From assembly GCF_003097315.1 (NCBI RefSeq), contig NZ_QDDL01000008.1:62001-126000 (forward strand): DNA of 64,000 nucleotides, in the 5' to 3' direction. The notes under the pieces were generated by a model. The model did not search any database. It was not told where the DNA came from and saw nothing but the letters and a program-made list of their open reading frames with translations. Source of the stretch: Pelagibaculum spongiae (GTDB lineage Bacteria > Pseudomonadota > Gammaproteobacteria > Enterobacterales > Pelagibaculaceae). Below, piece by piece: positions 17,394 to 25,738 of the stretch (position 1 is the stretch's first letter; every line of letters begins with the position of its first letter). The translations under genes were made by a program, and so were the position numbers.

Positions 17394-18053
17394 ATGCAAG
17401 CAAGTACGCTGACCGATGCAAGTAAACTGTCTAATGATTCGATGGGGCAAGACCCTCGTCAGTTGATACAACAGTTACAAGAACTCGCCCAGAGTTTACC
17501 GAAAAAAAAGCTACAGAAATTCCAGCAAACTTGTGATCAATTGATTACTTGTTTGCAGCTACCGGCGGATCCCTTCGCTGAGCTGAAATCTTTTGGTTCA
17601 AGTCTTGATGATATCTTACCCCATCGCACCGATGCCGAGCCGTTATTAATTCTATCGACGATCGCTTTTCAGCTGGAATTGCGTGGAGAGCCGCATAATC
17701 CGGTTGAGCAAACAGTCTGTGCAATCAGCGGCTTGTTATCGGAAATGTCGTCAGGTGGCTTTATTGAATATCTGGAAAGTGCCGCAGGTGATTATGCCGC
17801 TGTTTTATCGGAAATTTTGCATAGGCTCGATGCTGTAGCTCATTTGAATCTGTTGGATCAGGTATTTGGTTTGCTAGGTGAAATGCCGTCAACAGACCAT
17901 GACCTACGAGTGGCCATGATGGATCGAATGATGGCCAACCAAACGGTAGAGCAATGGCAGATGCTGAATCTGCAATATCAGCAGCTGCAAGAGCCTTTGG
18001 CAATGATCACCATGCAGTATGTTGAGCAAAATAAGCAGAAAATCCGACTATAG
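17394..18053 (+). CDS. DMP19 (DUF4375) family protein
   Basis: A 219-residue soluble, mostly helical protein. The first 60 residues are a charged helical segment without a counterpart I recognise. From about 100 the pattern EQTVCAISGLLSEMSSGGFIEYLESAAGDYAAVLSEILHRLDA matches in form the SGGF-x-x-Y-x-x-x-x-G core of the DMP19 family. Acidic residues are spread along the chain. The name comes from a Neisseria protein proposed to mimic DNA and block a repressor; whether that applies here is unknown, and most DMP19-like proteins are uncharacterised. It is a single gene with its own terminator, between the divergent aminotransferase gene and the 53-bp tandem repeat. Confidence 0.6.
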   Translation: MQASTLTDASKLSNDSMGQDPRQLIQQLQELAQSLPKKKLQKFQQTCDQLITCLQLPADPFAELKSFGSSLDDILPHRTDAEPLLILSTIAFQLELRGEPHNPVEQTVCAISGLLSEMSSGGFIEYLESAAGDYAAVLSEILHRLDAVAHLNLLDQVFGLLGEMPSTDHDLRVAMMDRMMANQTVEQWQMLNLQYQQLQEPLAMITMQYVEQNKQKIRL

Positions 18054-18088
18054 ATTTTGTAAATAGCGCTGTTTGACCTTTTTGATTC

Positions 18089-18122
18089 ACCGCTGAAGCT
18101 CATTATCGTCAGCGGTTTTTTT
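18089..18122 (+). terminator. Intrinsic terminator of the DMP19-family gene
   Basis: The 8-bp stem ACCGCTGA/TCAGCGGT, with a 12-base loop, is followed by a seven-base T-run. Confidence 0.85.
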
Positions 18123-18128
18123 ATGCCC

Positions 18129-18284
18129 AGGGATGGGCAGTATGTCGCAAGGAGCCAGGATGGCGGTGCGACGATGTCTCTAGGGATGGGCTGTATATCG
18201 CAAAGATCCAAGGTGGCGGTGCGACGATGTCTCTAGGGATGGGCAGTATGTCGCAAGGAGCCAGAGTGGCGGTGCGACGATGTC
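18129..18284. repeat. Three tandem copies of a 53-bp hairpin-forming repeat
   Basis: Copies begin at 18129, 18182 and 18235 with an exact 53-base period; the last ends at 18284. Each begins AGGGATGGGC and holds TCGCA...TGCGA enclosing CCA/TGG arms with a three-base loop. The loop differs between copies (GGA, AGG, GAG) while the arms are kept. Spacers are absent, so this is not a CRISPR array. It lies in the 480-base gap before aceK. Confidence 0.9.
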
Positions 18285-18539
18285 CGGTGCAAATTCTAGT
18301 CAAAAACTCATCAATTTCGATCTAGCCAATTATCTCATCTGTCAATTAAAGATAGCGCTTGTCATTTGGCAGTCAGATCGTAAAACTGTCGGCAGGGCAT
18401 AGGTAAAACCAGCCGAGTCTGCCTTCGGTGCTTCTGGCATTGAAACAGGACTCGATTGATCGCTACCGTTGGTACTACCTGCCACCAAACAAGCGCCATA
18501 GAGTGCAGTAGATTAAGAACAAGAATTAAGGGTGACCTG

Positions 18540-20294
18540 ATGAAAAACCCAAAAAAAATAGCCAGAGTGATCCTCAAGGGATTCCGCCGACACTACCGAC
18601 TGTTCCAAGAAATTACAGCAACGGTTAAAGATCATTACAAGAACCAAAATTGGCAAGAGATTCACCAAGCTGCAGCCAATCGGATTTCCTATTACGACTC
18701 TCGAGTGAAAGAGTCGGTGATAGAGGTAAAGCATTTACTAATAGATCAGCAGATGGATCCATCTTTGTGGAGTCAGGTAAAGCAAAATTACCGTGAATTC
18801 CTTAGTTTTCATCCACAGGCTGAATTGGCCGAAACTTTTTATAACTCGGTTTTTTGTAATTTGTTTCATCGTGGTTATTACAATAATGAATTTATATTTG
18901 TTGAAACTACATTACAAAACCGAACCCCGGTTCCCATAGATTCTGAATATCGCAGTTATTTTCCGGTAGAAGACCCAGGGTTAGGTATTGTTGAAACGGT
19001 TAAGCGGATTATTCTCGACTTTGATTTCGGTAAGAAATTTGTTGATATCGACCGTGATGTTGAAATACTGCAACAAGCTTTTTTCAAGCAAGCGCCACAT
19101 ACTCATCATCAACCTTATCAAATGCGTTTTGATATTTTAAAAGCACCATTTTTCAGAAACAAATCGGCTTATATTGTTGGCAGGGTGGTTTCATTGAGCG
19201 GTATTCAACCGTTTATTATACCGGTTTTGCATAACGCTAAAAAGGGTTTGTTTCTTGATACCTTGCTAACAGACCCTCGTCAGTTAACTATTTTATTTGG
19301 TTTTGCGCGTGCTTATTTCCTAGTAAAAACCCATGCGCCATCGGCACTGGTTCGCTTCCTTAAAGAATTAATGCCGAAGAAAACCATCGCTGAATTATAT
19401 AACGCAATTGGTTTGCATAAGCAGGGTAAAACCGAGTTTTACCGAGAGTTATTACTTCATCTTACCACCACGACGGATCAGTTTATTGTTGCACCTGGTG
19501 TTAAAGGTATGGTGATGGAGGTATTTACTTTGCCGTCATTTCCGTATGTTTTTAAAGTGATTAAGGATAAGTTTGCCCCAAGTAAAGGTTTTGGCCGAGA
19601 TACGGTTCTGAAAAGATATCAGCTGGTAAAAGAGCATGACCGGGTAGGGCGGATGGCCGATACTTTGGAATACAAAGAAGTCGTATTTCCTAAGGAGCGT
19701 TTTTCACAAGAATTAATTGAGCAGTTTCAGCAGACTATTGCCGGTTCATTTTCTATTGAAGGTGAAACAGTCGTCATAAAGCATTTGTATATTGAACGGC
19801 GGATGATCCCGTTAAATATATATTTAGATAATGCCAACGAAGAAGAAACCGCTGAAGCGATTGATGAATATGGTAAAGCAATCAAAGAAATGATCGGAGT
19901 TAATATTTTCCCCGGCGATATGCTTTTAAAGAATTTCGGTGTAACTAATAATCGGCGCGTGGTTTTTTACGATTATGACGAAGTTCAGTATATGACTGAG
20001 ATTAACTTTAGAAAAATTCCCGAGCCACGCTGCTATGAAGATGAAATGGCCGCAGAGCCTTGGTATTCCGTTGCACCAAATGATGTATTTCCTGAAGAGC
20101 TAGGTACTTTCGTCACGACCTTGCCGCATGTTCGCAAGCTGTTGCGTACTTTGCACCCAGAAATATTGGAAGCTAGCTATTGGCAAGAAATACAGCAGCA
20201 AGTAGCCAAAGGCGAATACATAGATGCTTATCCGTACCCAGATCAACAGCGGTTTTATCATTTGTGGAAAAAACGAATCAGTGAGGTTGGATGA
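18540..20294 (+). CDS. aceK: Isocitrate dehydrogenase kinase/phosphatase
   Basis: The ATG at 18540 (MKNPKKIARVILKGFRRHYR) gives 584 residues, close to the 578 of E. coli AceK. AGGGTGA precedes it, whereas the longer frame from 18456 has no ribosome binding site. The N-terminal regulatory half is helical and contains RNRTPVP-like and FFRNKSAYIVGR segments. The kinase-like half starts near 315 with APGVKGMVMEVFTLPSFPYVFKVIKDKF, which includes the ATP loop and Lys. IYLDNANEEE and FPGDMLLKNFGV (catalytic loop) and VVFYDYDEVQYM (metal-binding DYDE) follow. AceK adds or removes a phosphate on isocitrate dehydrogenase and so sets the split between the TCA cycle and the glyoxylate bypass. It is often next to aceBA, but here it stands alone. 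Confidence 0.95.
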   Translation: MKNPKKIARVILKGFRRHYRLFQEITATVKDHYKNQNWQEIHQAAANRISYYDSRVKESVIEVKHLLIDQQMDPSLWSQVKQNYREFLSFHPQAELAETFYNSVFCNLFHRGYYNNEFIFVETTLQNRTPVPIDSEYRSYFPVEDPGLGIVETVKRIILDFDFGKKFVDIDRDVEILQQAFFKQAPHTHHQPYQMRFDILKAPFFRNKSAYIVGRVVSLSGIQPFIIPVLHNAKKGLFLDTLLTDPRQLTILFGFARAYFLVKTHAPSALVRFLKELMPKKTIAELYNAIGLHKQGKTEFYRELLLHLTTTTDQFIVAPGVKGMVMEVFTLPSFPYVFKVIKDKFAPSKGFGRDTVLKRYQLVKEHDRVGRMADTLEYKEVVFPKERFSQELIEQFQQTIAGSFSIEGETVVIKHLYIERRMIPLNIYLDNANEEETAEAIDEYGKAIKEMIGVNIFPGDMLLKNFGVTNNRRVVFYDYDEVQYMTEINFRKIPEPRCYEDEMAAEPWYSVAPNDVFPEELGTFVTTLPHVRKLLRTLHPEILEASYWQEIQQQVAKGEYIDAYPYPDQQRFYHLWKKRISEVG

Positions 20295-20516
20295 TAAATT
20301 TTTTGTTCTGGTCTGAATGAAGATATTCATTTCGCGAGGTAGTGAACTTAAAAATCATCATCCCTGATGTATGAGTTGTCCATATTTAAATGTGACTGAC
20401 TGGCTATTGTTGTGCTTTCGATAGTAGTTCTTAAGTTAAACTTGCATTCATTGGTGCTGACATCAGGGTAATTAAATCCTGATGCCAGCGTTGCTCTCGG
20501 TATAACCTTTCTTTTT
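20295..20516. other. Spacer between aceK and the peroxiredoxin remnant
   Basis: No gene is visible here. A 7-bp inverted repeat (CATCAGG at 20461 and CCTGATG at 20478) lies just past the end of the remnant and may be its old terminator, but it lacks a T-run. Confidence 0.3.
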
Positions 20517-20900
20517 TTACAGCGATTTAATCAAACTTTCTGACTCTGCTCGCTGGGTGCAATCGGCATCGGTAAATGCGTAAGCAATATTACCGTTGCT
20601 GTCGATTACATAGGTTGCCGTAAGTGGCAATTCTTTTTCTGATTGCCATTCTCGGCAATCAGATCTAAACCGAATTGATGGTAAAGAAGTTCAAATCGAC
20701 TATCTAGTTTAAACGCCAGCCTAGTTTAAGCCCCAATCCAAACGACCTCACTTGGTAGTCATCATCGCTGCGTACTTAAAATTCCAAAGCGTTCTTTTTT
20801 CAGTATTCAGACTGTTATCTGGTATTTGCGCAGAGACTATAGTCAGCTGAATATCGGCAGCTTTAATCTCAGGTAGTAGAGACATAGCTTTGTTGCCAAC
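20517..20900 (-). pseudogene. Decayed peroxiredoxin-like (AhpC/TSA family) gene
   Basis: Read on the minus strand, three frames hold pieces of one peroxiredoxin-like protein in the right order. First comes MSLLPEIKAADIQLTIVSAQ followed by IPDNSLNTEKR (from 20885), ended by a TGA. Then LAFKLDSRFELLYHQFGLDL with IAENGN follows in a second frame after a TAA. Last is WQSEKELPLTATYVIDSNGN, running into IAYAFTDADCTQRAE and a stop at 20517. These match in order the LPEI...PDNSL, FGLxF...YxxFGxDLxxxNG and ELPxPATxVIDxxG...DADYTQR parts of AhpC/TSA-like proteins. The N-terminal part with the peroxidatic cysteine is missing, and at least two frame breaks and two stops are present. The gene is dead unless there is assembly error. 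It points away from the TetR gene. Confidence 0.75.
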
Positions 20901-20914
20901 TATCAAATTAATTG

Positions 20915-20930
20915 TTTAACGATCATTAAA
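20915..20930. promoter_or_regulatory. Candidate operator for the TetR-family regulator
   Basis: TTTAACGATCATTAAA is a near-perfect 16-bp palindrome (TTTAA-GATC-TTAAA; one pair mismatched). It lies 60 bases before the TetR start and at the lost 5' end of the divergent peroxiredoxin remnant, where a TetR-type autoregulatory site would be expected. Confidence 0.45.
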
Positions 20931-20989
20931 GTACAAACTCATGGTAGAATTTTCAAGAGAAAATTTTAGAAAAAAGGTTTTTTGGTCAT

Positions 20990-21583
20990 ATGGGTAGACC
21001 GACTAGTTACAATAAGCAGCAATTACTAGATCAAATTGTCGAGCAATTTTGGCAAAATGGGCTGCTAGCAACACCCGTTAGCCAGCTGGTTAAAATAACA
21101 GGAGTTCATGCTGTAAGCCTTTACAGCGCTTTTGGCAACAAGCAGGGCTTGATGCTTGCTGCGATAGATCACTACGGTGAAAATGGCTGTATGCAGATAG
21201 AGCAGCAATTAAATCAACAGGCTCCGGCATATCAAAATATTAAATTATTGCTGACAAGTTTAATGGACCGTTCTTTAGATGATCATGCAGGCAAAGGCTG
21301 TTTTTTAGTTAATAGCGTGATGGAGGCAGCTAATTCCAACCCACAATTGGCGGATCGAGCTAAATTATATTTGGAGCGGGTTTGTCACGCTTTGCAACTA
21401 TTGCTAGAGCGAGCGCAGCAAGCAGGTGAGTTGGAGCAATCGATTGATTGCAAAGATGCTGCGGTATTTATACAAAGTATTATGTTTAGTTTGCGGGTGA
21501 TGGCTAGAACCAGAGGAACCCGAAAAATGCTGCAAACCACTATAGATTATGGCTTGCAGGCAATATTCAACAAACGTGACTAA
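20990..21583 (+). CDS. TetR/AcrR family transcriptional regulator
   Basis: A 197-residue one-component repressor. The N-terminal DNA-binding domain is MGRPTSYNKQQLLDQIVEQF followed by the helix-turn-helix VSQLVKITGVHAVSLYSAFG (about 29-48) and NKQGL, a typical TetR ending where YxxFGxK normally appears. The C-terminal helices contain HAGKGCFLVNSVMEAA near residue 100, like regulators whose ligand pocket carries a cysteine. Proteins of this subfamily commonly sit next to oxidoreductase or peroxiredoxin-like genes that they repress. Here the divergent partner is a decayed peroxiredoxin gene, so the regulator may have lost its local target. It converges on fbpC with only an 18-base gap. The effector is unknown. 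Confidence 0.85.
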   Translation: MGRPTSYNKQQLLDQIVEQFWQNGLLATPVSQLVKITGVHAVSLYSAFGNKQGLMLAAIDHYGENGCMQIEQQLNQQAPAYQNIKLLLTSLMDRSLDDHAGKGCFLVNSVMEAANSNPQLADRAKLYLERVCHALQLLLERAQQAGELEQSIDCKDAAVFIQSIMFSLRVMARTRGTRKMLQTTIDYGLQAIFNKRD

Positions 21584-21601
21584 TTTAAGATTTATTGAGT
21601 G

Positions 21602-22663
21602 TTACTGGGTGTTGTTAATTTTTATACCAACCATTTTCTGTAATTCTAAATTGGTACTTGTTTGCCATGGCGTTTTGCACAATAGATTTTTTCCAACTAG
21701 TTCAAGCGTTAGTAAATAATTACCACCTTGATAAACCTTGCGAATTAATTTGGCTTGGTAACGACTTTGATCGTCTAGTTGTAACTGTTCCGGGCGAATT
21801 AAAATTTTGGCCGATTGACCGCTGTATTGTTTTAACGCTTCCGGCGAATCAAAACATAATTGCTGCTGATCAGGGCATATAACGCCTGACAATTCACCCA
21901 GTGATGTTTTGATGGTTCCGACATTGGTTAACACACCTTCTAGCCAACTTCCTTGGCCAACAAACTCAGCGACTGCAACTTGCGCCGGTTGCTGATATAG
22001 AGTTTGTGGGCTGGCCATTTGTAGTAATTCACCGGCTTGTAACACTGCAATTTGATCGGCCAATGCAAAGGCTTCTTGCTGATCATGGGTAACTAACAGG
22101 GCGGCGGTTTCTCGCTGTTTAAGTATTTCAGATAGATCACCCACCAGTCTTTCGCGCAAGCTGGCATCCAAATTGGAAAATGGCTCGTCTAATAACAGCA
22201 ATCGAGGCTCAGGCGCTAATGCTCTTGCGGTAGCAACTCGTTGTTGTTGGCCACCTGATAATTCGTGGGGAAAACGATTTCTGGTATCTTCCAATCCCAC
22301 CAATTCCAGCATCTCGGCAATCATATTTTGTTGCTGACTGGGGGTGCGGTTTTTTAAACCAAAAGCGATATTTTGCGCCACGGTTAAGTGGGGGAATAGC
22401 GCATAGTCTTGGAATACCATGCCGATGCCGCGTTGCTCTACTGGCAAGCTGTAATTCGCACGGGAAATACTCATGCCATCAAGACGAATTTCACCTTGGC
22501 AAATCGGTTGAAAACCAGCAATCGCGCGCAGCACGGTTGTTTTTCCACATCCGCTGGCACCGAGCAAACATGCCTGGTGTGCTTGGTCTAGATTAAATGA
22601 TAAGTCTTTAACTACTGGCTGTTGGCCAAAGTTGCAGCTGATATTATCCAGTTCAAGTAGCAA
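21602..22663 (-). CDS. fbpC: Ferric iron ABC transporter ATP-binding protein
   Basis: A 353-residue ATPase. Start is TTG at 22663 with GGGAG six bases upstream. It has Walker A GASGCGKT (35-42), the Q-loop FQDYALFPHLTV (84-95), the signature LSGGQQQRV (135-143) and Walker B RLLLLDEPF (154-162), then the H-loop VTHDQQEAF. Residues 240-350 form the small beta-barrel regulatory domain (TOBE-like) of the CysA/PotA/FbpC group, with RPEQLQL. It energises the FbpB permease encoded upstream. A gap of 115 bases separates it from fbpB, larger than usual, so it may have a separate ribosome loading site or a weak internal promoter. Related transporters carry thiamine or putrescine; FbpA-type residues in the binding protein favour iron. 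Confidence 0.85.
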   Translation of the reverse strand: MLLELDNISCNFGQQPVVKDLSFNLDQAHQACLLGASGCGKTTVLRAIAGFQPICQGEIRLDGMSISRANYSLPVEQRGIGMVFQDYALFPHLTVAQNIAFGLKNRTPSQQQNMIAEMLELVGLEDTRNRFPHELSGGQQQRVATARALAPEPRLLLLDEPFSNLDASLRERLVGDLSEILKQRETAALLVTHDQQEAFALADQIAVLQAGELLQMASPQTLYQQPAQVAVAEFVGQGSWLEGVLTNVGTIKTSLGELSGVICPDQQQLCFDSPEALKQYSGQSAKILIRPEQLQLDDQSRYQAKLIRKVYQGGNYLLTLELVGKNLLCKTPWQTSTNLELQKMVGIKINNTQ

Positions 22664-22778
22664 CTTATTCTCCCTAAGATATGCAGATTTTCTTTCAGCA
22701 AGCGTAGCGCCTGCTAGAGAAATTTAAATAGATGGGCTTTGATTTCTAGTGACAAGCTAACATTGATTGCTGCTGGAT

Positions 22779-24437
22779 TTAAATTGCTTGAGGTAACCCT
22801 TGTGGATCCGTCTGCTCAGCGGCAGTACTTGGCAAAGGGCTACTGGATTGCTGAGCAGCTTTGGCAGATTTTCTAACCAGAATAATCACCGGTAATAAAC
22901 CCACCAGAATTAGAGTAATTGCTGGCAGCGCGGCCATTTCCCATTCACCTTCGGAAGTCAATTCGTAAATTCTGACCGCTAAAGTGTCATAACCAAAAGG
23001 GCGCAATAACAAGGTTGCTGGCATTTCTTTCATTACATCCACCACAACTAATAGCATTGCAGTAAATAAACCGGGTTTGAGTAATGGCAACCAAATCTGT
23101 CTCATGCGTTCGCTGGATGTTGCACCGAGCGAGCGAGCTGCTTCGGGAATACTGGGGCGAATGGATGCCAAGCCCGCTTCCAATGGCCCATGGGCCACCG
23201 CAAGAAAACGCACCAGATAACCTGCCAGTAATGCCAGCAAGCTGCCTGTGAGTAATGACTTACCGATCCAGTTATCTAGTTGAGTGAAACTGAGCATGAC
23301 ACCGACGGCTAATACTGAACCGGGTAATGCATAACCCAGTGCCGCAATTCGGGTAATTAATTGTTGCTGCCAGGCATTGTTGCGACCGGCAAATGCCAAG
23401 GTTAAACCTGCTAATAAACAGACAATCGCACTCATTACGCCGAGGCTGATGGTGTTTCTGAGTAGTGACCAGTAACTGCTATCGAGTTGCTGTTCTATAT
23501 TGCTCCAGCCCCAAACCAGTAATTGAATCACCGGTAAAATAAAAGCTAACAGCAGCACTAAACAAGCCGATGCGCTGGCCAAAAATGCGTACTTGCCGGA
23601 AAGCTTTACAGGAATTACCGGGCGACCTTGTTGACGGAAATCGGCCTTGCCGCGAAGTAATCGCTCACCACTGAGGGTGAGAAATACCACCAATATAAGT
23701 AAAGTGGCTAATTGAGCGGCAGCACTGAGGCTAAATAAACCGAACCAGGCTTTATAAATTGCAGTAGTGAAAGTATCGAAATTAAACACGGCAACCGTGC
23801 CAAAATCTGCCAAGGTTTCCATTAATGCTAAAGAAGTACCGGCAACAATCGCAGGGCGGGCCATTGGAATAGCAATTTTAAATATGGCCTTGTTACGGCT
23901 CATGCCGAGCATTTGTGCTGCTTCAAGCGGTGCCGCGCCTTGTTTTAAAAATGCTGAACGGGCCAGCATATAAACATAGGGATAAAGCACTAGCGACATT
24001 ACCAGCACGACACCAGGAAGGTTTCGGAAATCGGGGAGTTGTACAAAGTGCCCAGCCATTTGATTGGCAAAGGTTTGTAATGGGCTGGAGTAATCGGTTA
24101 ATCCCAAAATGACGAAACCCAGCACATAAGCCGGAATTGCCAAGGGCAGCATTAATCCCCAGTCGAGATACTTTTTACCGGGGAAATCGTAAAACACTAC
24201 TAGCCAAGCCAGACCAACACCGAGCACCAAAACACTAATAGCCACGCCGATTAATAGCAGCAAAGTATTGCTAATTAATTCGCCTAATAGGTTTTCTGCA
24301 AGATGGGCCCAAATCTCTGGCTGCGGATCGAACCAGCTAAATGCCAGAAACAGCAAAGGCGCTGCAACAAGCAGCGCCAATAGAATCGAAGCAAAAACTG
24401 GAGGGCGTCGAACAACCGACGCCGCAGCATAATTCAT
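22779..24437 (-). CDS. fbpB: Ferric iron ABC transporter permease (fused double domain)
   Basis: A 552-residue inner-membrane protein with two BPD-type permease halves and about 12 membrane segments. Each half bears an EAA loop, the site that docks the ATPase: EAAQMLGMSRNKAIFKIAIP in the first and EAARSLGATSSERMRQIWLP in the second. The duplicated layout is typical of FbpB and ThiP-type carriers. The ATG overlaps the fbpA stop codon (TAATG), so translation is probably coupled. The C-terminal 25 residues are polar and cytoplasmic. Substrate is inferred from the neighbouring FbpA-like binding protein. Confidence 0.88.
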   Translation of the reverse strand: MNYAAASVVRRPPVFASILLALLVAAPLLFLAFSWFDPQPEIWAHLAENLLGELISNTLLLLIGVAISVLVLGVGLAWLVVFYDFPGKKYLDWGLMLPLAIPAYVLGFVILGLTDYSSPLQTFANQMAGHFVQLPDFRNLPGVVLVMSLVLYPYVYMLARSAFLKQGAAPLEAAQMLGMSRNKAIFKIAIPMARPAIVAGTSLALMETLADFGTVAVFNFDTFTTAIYKAWFGLFSLSAAAQLATLLILVVFLTLSGERLLRGKADFRQQGRPVIPVKLSGKYAFLASASACLVLLLAFILPVIQLLVWGWSNIEQQLDSSYWSLLRNTISLGVMSAIVCLLAGLTLAFAGRNNAWQQQLITRIAALGYALPGSVLAVGVMLSFTQLDNWIGKSLLTGSLLALLAGYLVRFLAVAHGPLEAGLASIRPSIPEAARSLGATSSERMRQIWLPLLKPGLFTAMLLVVVDVMKEMPATLLLRPFGYDTLAVRIYELTSEGEWEMAALPAITLILVGLLPVIILVRKSAKAAQQSSSPLPSTAAEQTDPQGLPQAI

Positions 24438-25462
24438 TACTTATAACCTGCCCTGTCCATCAGCTTTACAGCAGTTGTTTGTAATTCGCCGGCTTTGATG
24501 ACGTTGATGCTATCGCCAATAAAGGTGCCCCAACTTGCCACTTGTGGATCAAGCTTGGTGACTGGGTTAACCGGATATTCTTGGTTACGGCCTGCGAAAG
24601 ATTGTTGGGCTTCATCTGAAGATAACCATTCCAGCAATTTAACGGCCGCAGCTCGATGTGGCGCATATTGAGTAATGCCGGCACCGGAAATATTAACGTG
24701 AACGCCGGTGTCTTGGCCTGCTTTAGCGCTGCCTGGCTGGTTTGGCCAGAAGATGGCTAAAGCAGCGTTTGGATCTTTCTTTTGCAAACGACCGAAGTAG
24801 TAAGTGTTCACAATGGTCACATCACACTGGCCAGCAGCCACTGCTTTCATTGCTTTGGTATCGTTTGAAAATGGCTTGGTTGCTAAGTTAGCCACCCAGC
24901 CTTGAATAATTTGTTGGGTTTTTGCTTCGCCATGGCGGGCAATCATCATCGCAACCAATGACTGGTTATAAACTTTTTTAGATGTTCTCAGGCACAAGCG
25001 GCCTTTCCATTTTGGATCTGCTAGATCTTCGTAGCTAGATAACTCGGAAGGCTGAACACGCTCGGTGCTATAAACCATGGTTCTAGAGCGAACCGATAAC
25101 CCAAACCAGCGATTCTGCGGATCTTGCAAATGCTGAGGAACATTGCTTTCCAGTTGTTCTGACTCGACCGATGCCAATACACCTTTATTCGCTGCTTGCC
25201 ATAAATTTCCAGCGTCGACAGTGATCAACATATCGGCAGGGCTGCGTTCGCCTTCTGCTTGTAAGCGGGCAATTAGTGGTGCTGCCTTGTCAGTAATAAA
25301 GCGAACATTCACTCCGGTCTTTTTTTCATAAGCCTCGAACAAAGGCTCAATTAAGTGGGCTTTTCGAGATGAATAAACCACTACTTCGTCGTCAGCAGAC
25401 TGAGCTATTGCAGGTAATAAAAGACTGGAACTGATCAATAAGGCAGAGATACGTTTTAGCAT
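24437..25462 (-). CDS. fbpA: Fe(3+) ABC transporter substrate-binding protein
   Basis: The start is set at ATG 25462 (MLKRISALLISSSLLLPAIA), giving 341 residues with a clear Sec signal peptide cleaved after about 23. The frame runs 27 bases further to a TTG that would only lengthen the positively charged part. Mature features are VVVYSSRK (strand 1, carrying an iron-synergist Tyr), DAGNLWQA, VYNQSL and the pair Tyr-221/Tyr-222 in NTYYFG. In FbpA/FutA proteins these tyrosines bind ferric iron in the cleft. The protein delivers Fe3+ to FbpB in the periplasm. It is the first gene of fbpABC and has a Fur-box-like sequence about 50 bases upstream, fitting iron repression. Confidence 0.9.
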   Translation of the reverse strand: MLKRISALLISSSLLLPAIAQSADDEVVVYSSRKAHLIEPLFEAYEKKTGVNVRFITDKAAPLIARLQAEGERSPADMLITVDAGNLWQAANKGVLASVESEQLESNVPQHLQDPQNRWFGLSVRSRTMVYSTERVQPSELSSYEDLADPKWKGRLCLRTSKKVYNQSLVAMMIARHGEAKTQQIIQGWVANLATKPFSNDTKAMKAVAAGQCDVTIVNTYYFGRLQKKDPNAALAIFWPNQPGSAKAGQDTGVHVNISGAGITQYAPHRAAAVKLLEWLSSDEAQQSFAGRNQEYPVNPVTKLDPQVASWGTFIGDSINVIKAGELQTTAVKLMDRAGYK

Positions 25463-25509
25463 TAATAACAACTCAACATGGAAGGCCAAACAACGAAGCG
25501 AATGTTACT

Positions 25510-25528
25510 AATAATGATTCGCAATTGC
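25510..25528. promoter_or_regulatory. Candidate Fur box upstream of fbpA
   Basis: AATAATGATTCGCAATTGC matches 12 of 19 positions of the classical Fur box, with the left half ATAATGAT intact. It lies 48 bases upstream of the fbpA start, in the region shared with the divergent btsS gene. Confidence 0.5.
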
Positions 25529-25738
25529 AAAGGATCCAAATCAAGTTTGGTGATTGCCTCTCAAACTGGACAAAAGAAAAGGTTCAGCAACTCAATCGGA
25601 ATATTGGATGCATCTTTTGTTGGGTGGAATAGAAGATCAAATACACCTTGATCTATGACAGAAACTGAAACCTTCAACAGCTTATCCTGCGGCCTATACT
25701 TTGATTCCTTAAGATTTTTTGTGTTTGCCCAATTCTCT

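Noticed and set aside
18121-18303. CRISPR-like array or small minus-strand genes in the repeat region
   Set aside because: The units are directly abutting copies of 53 bases with no unique spacers, no leader and no cas genes. The open frames there simply follow the repeat.
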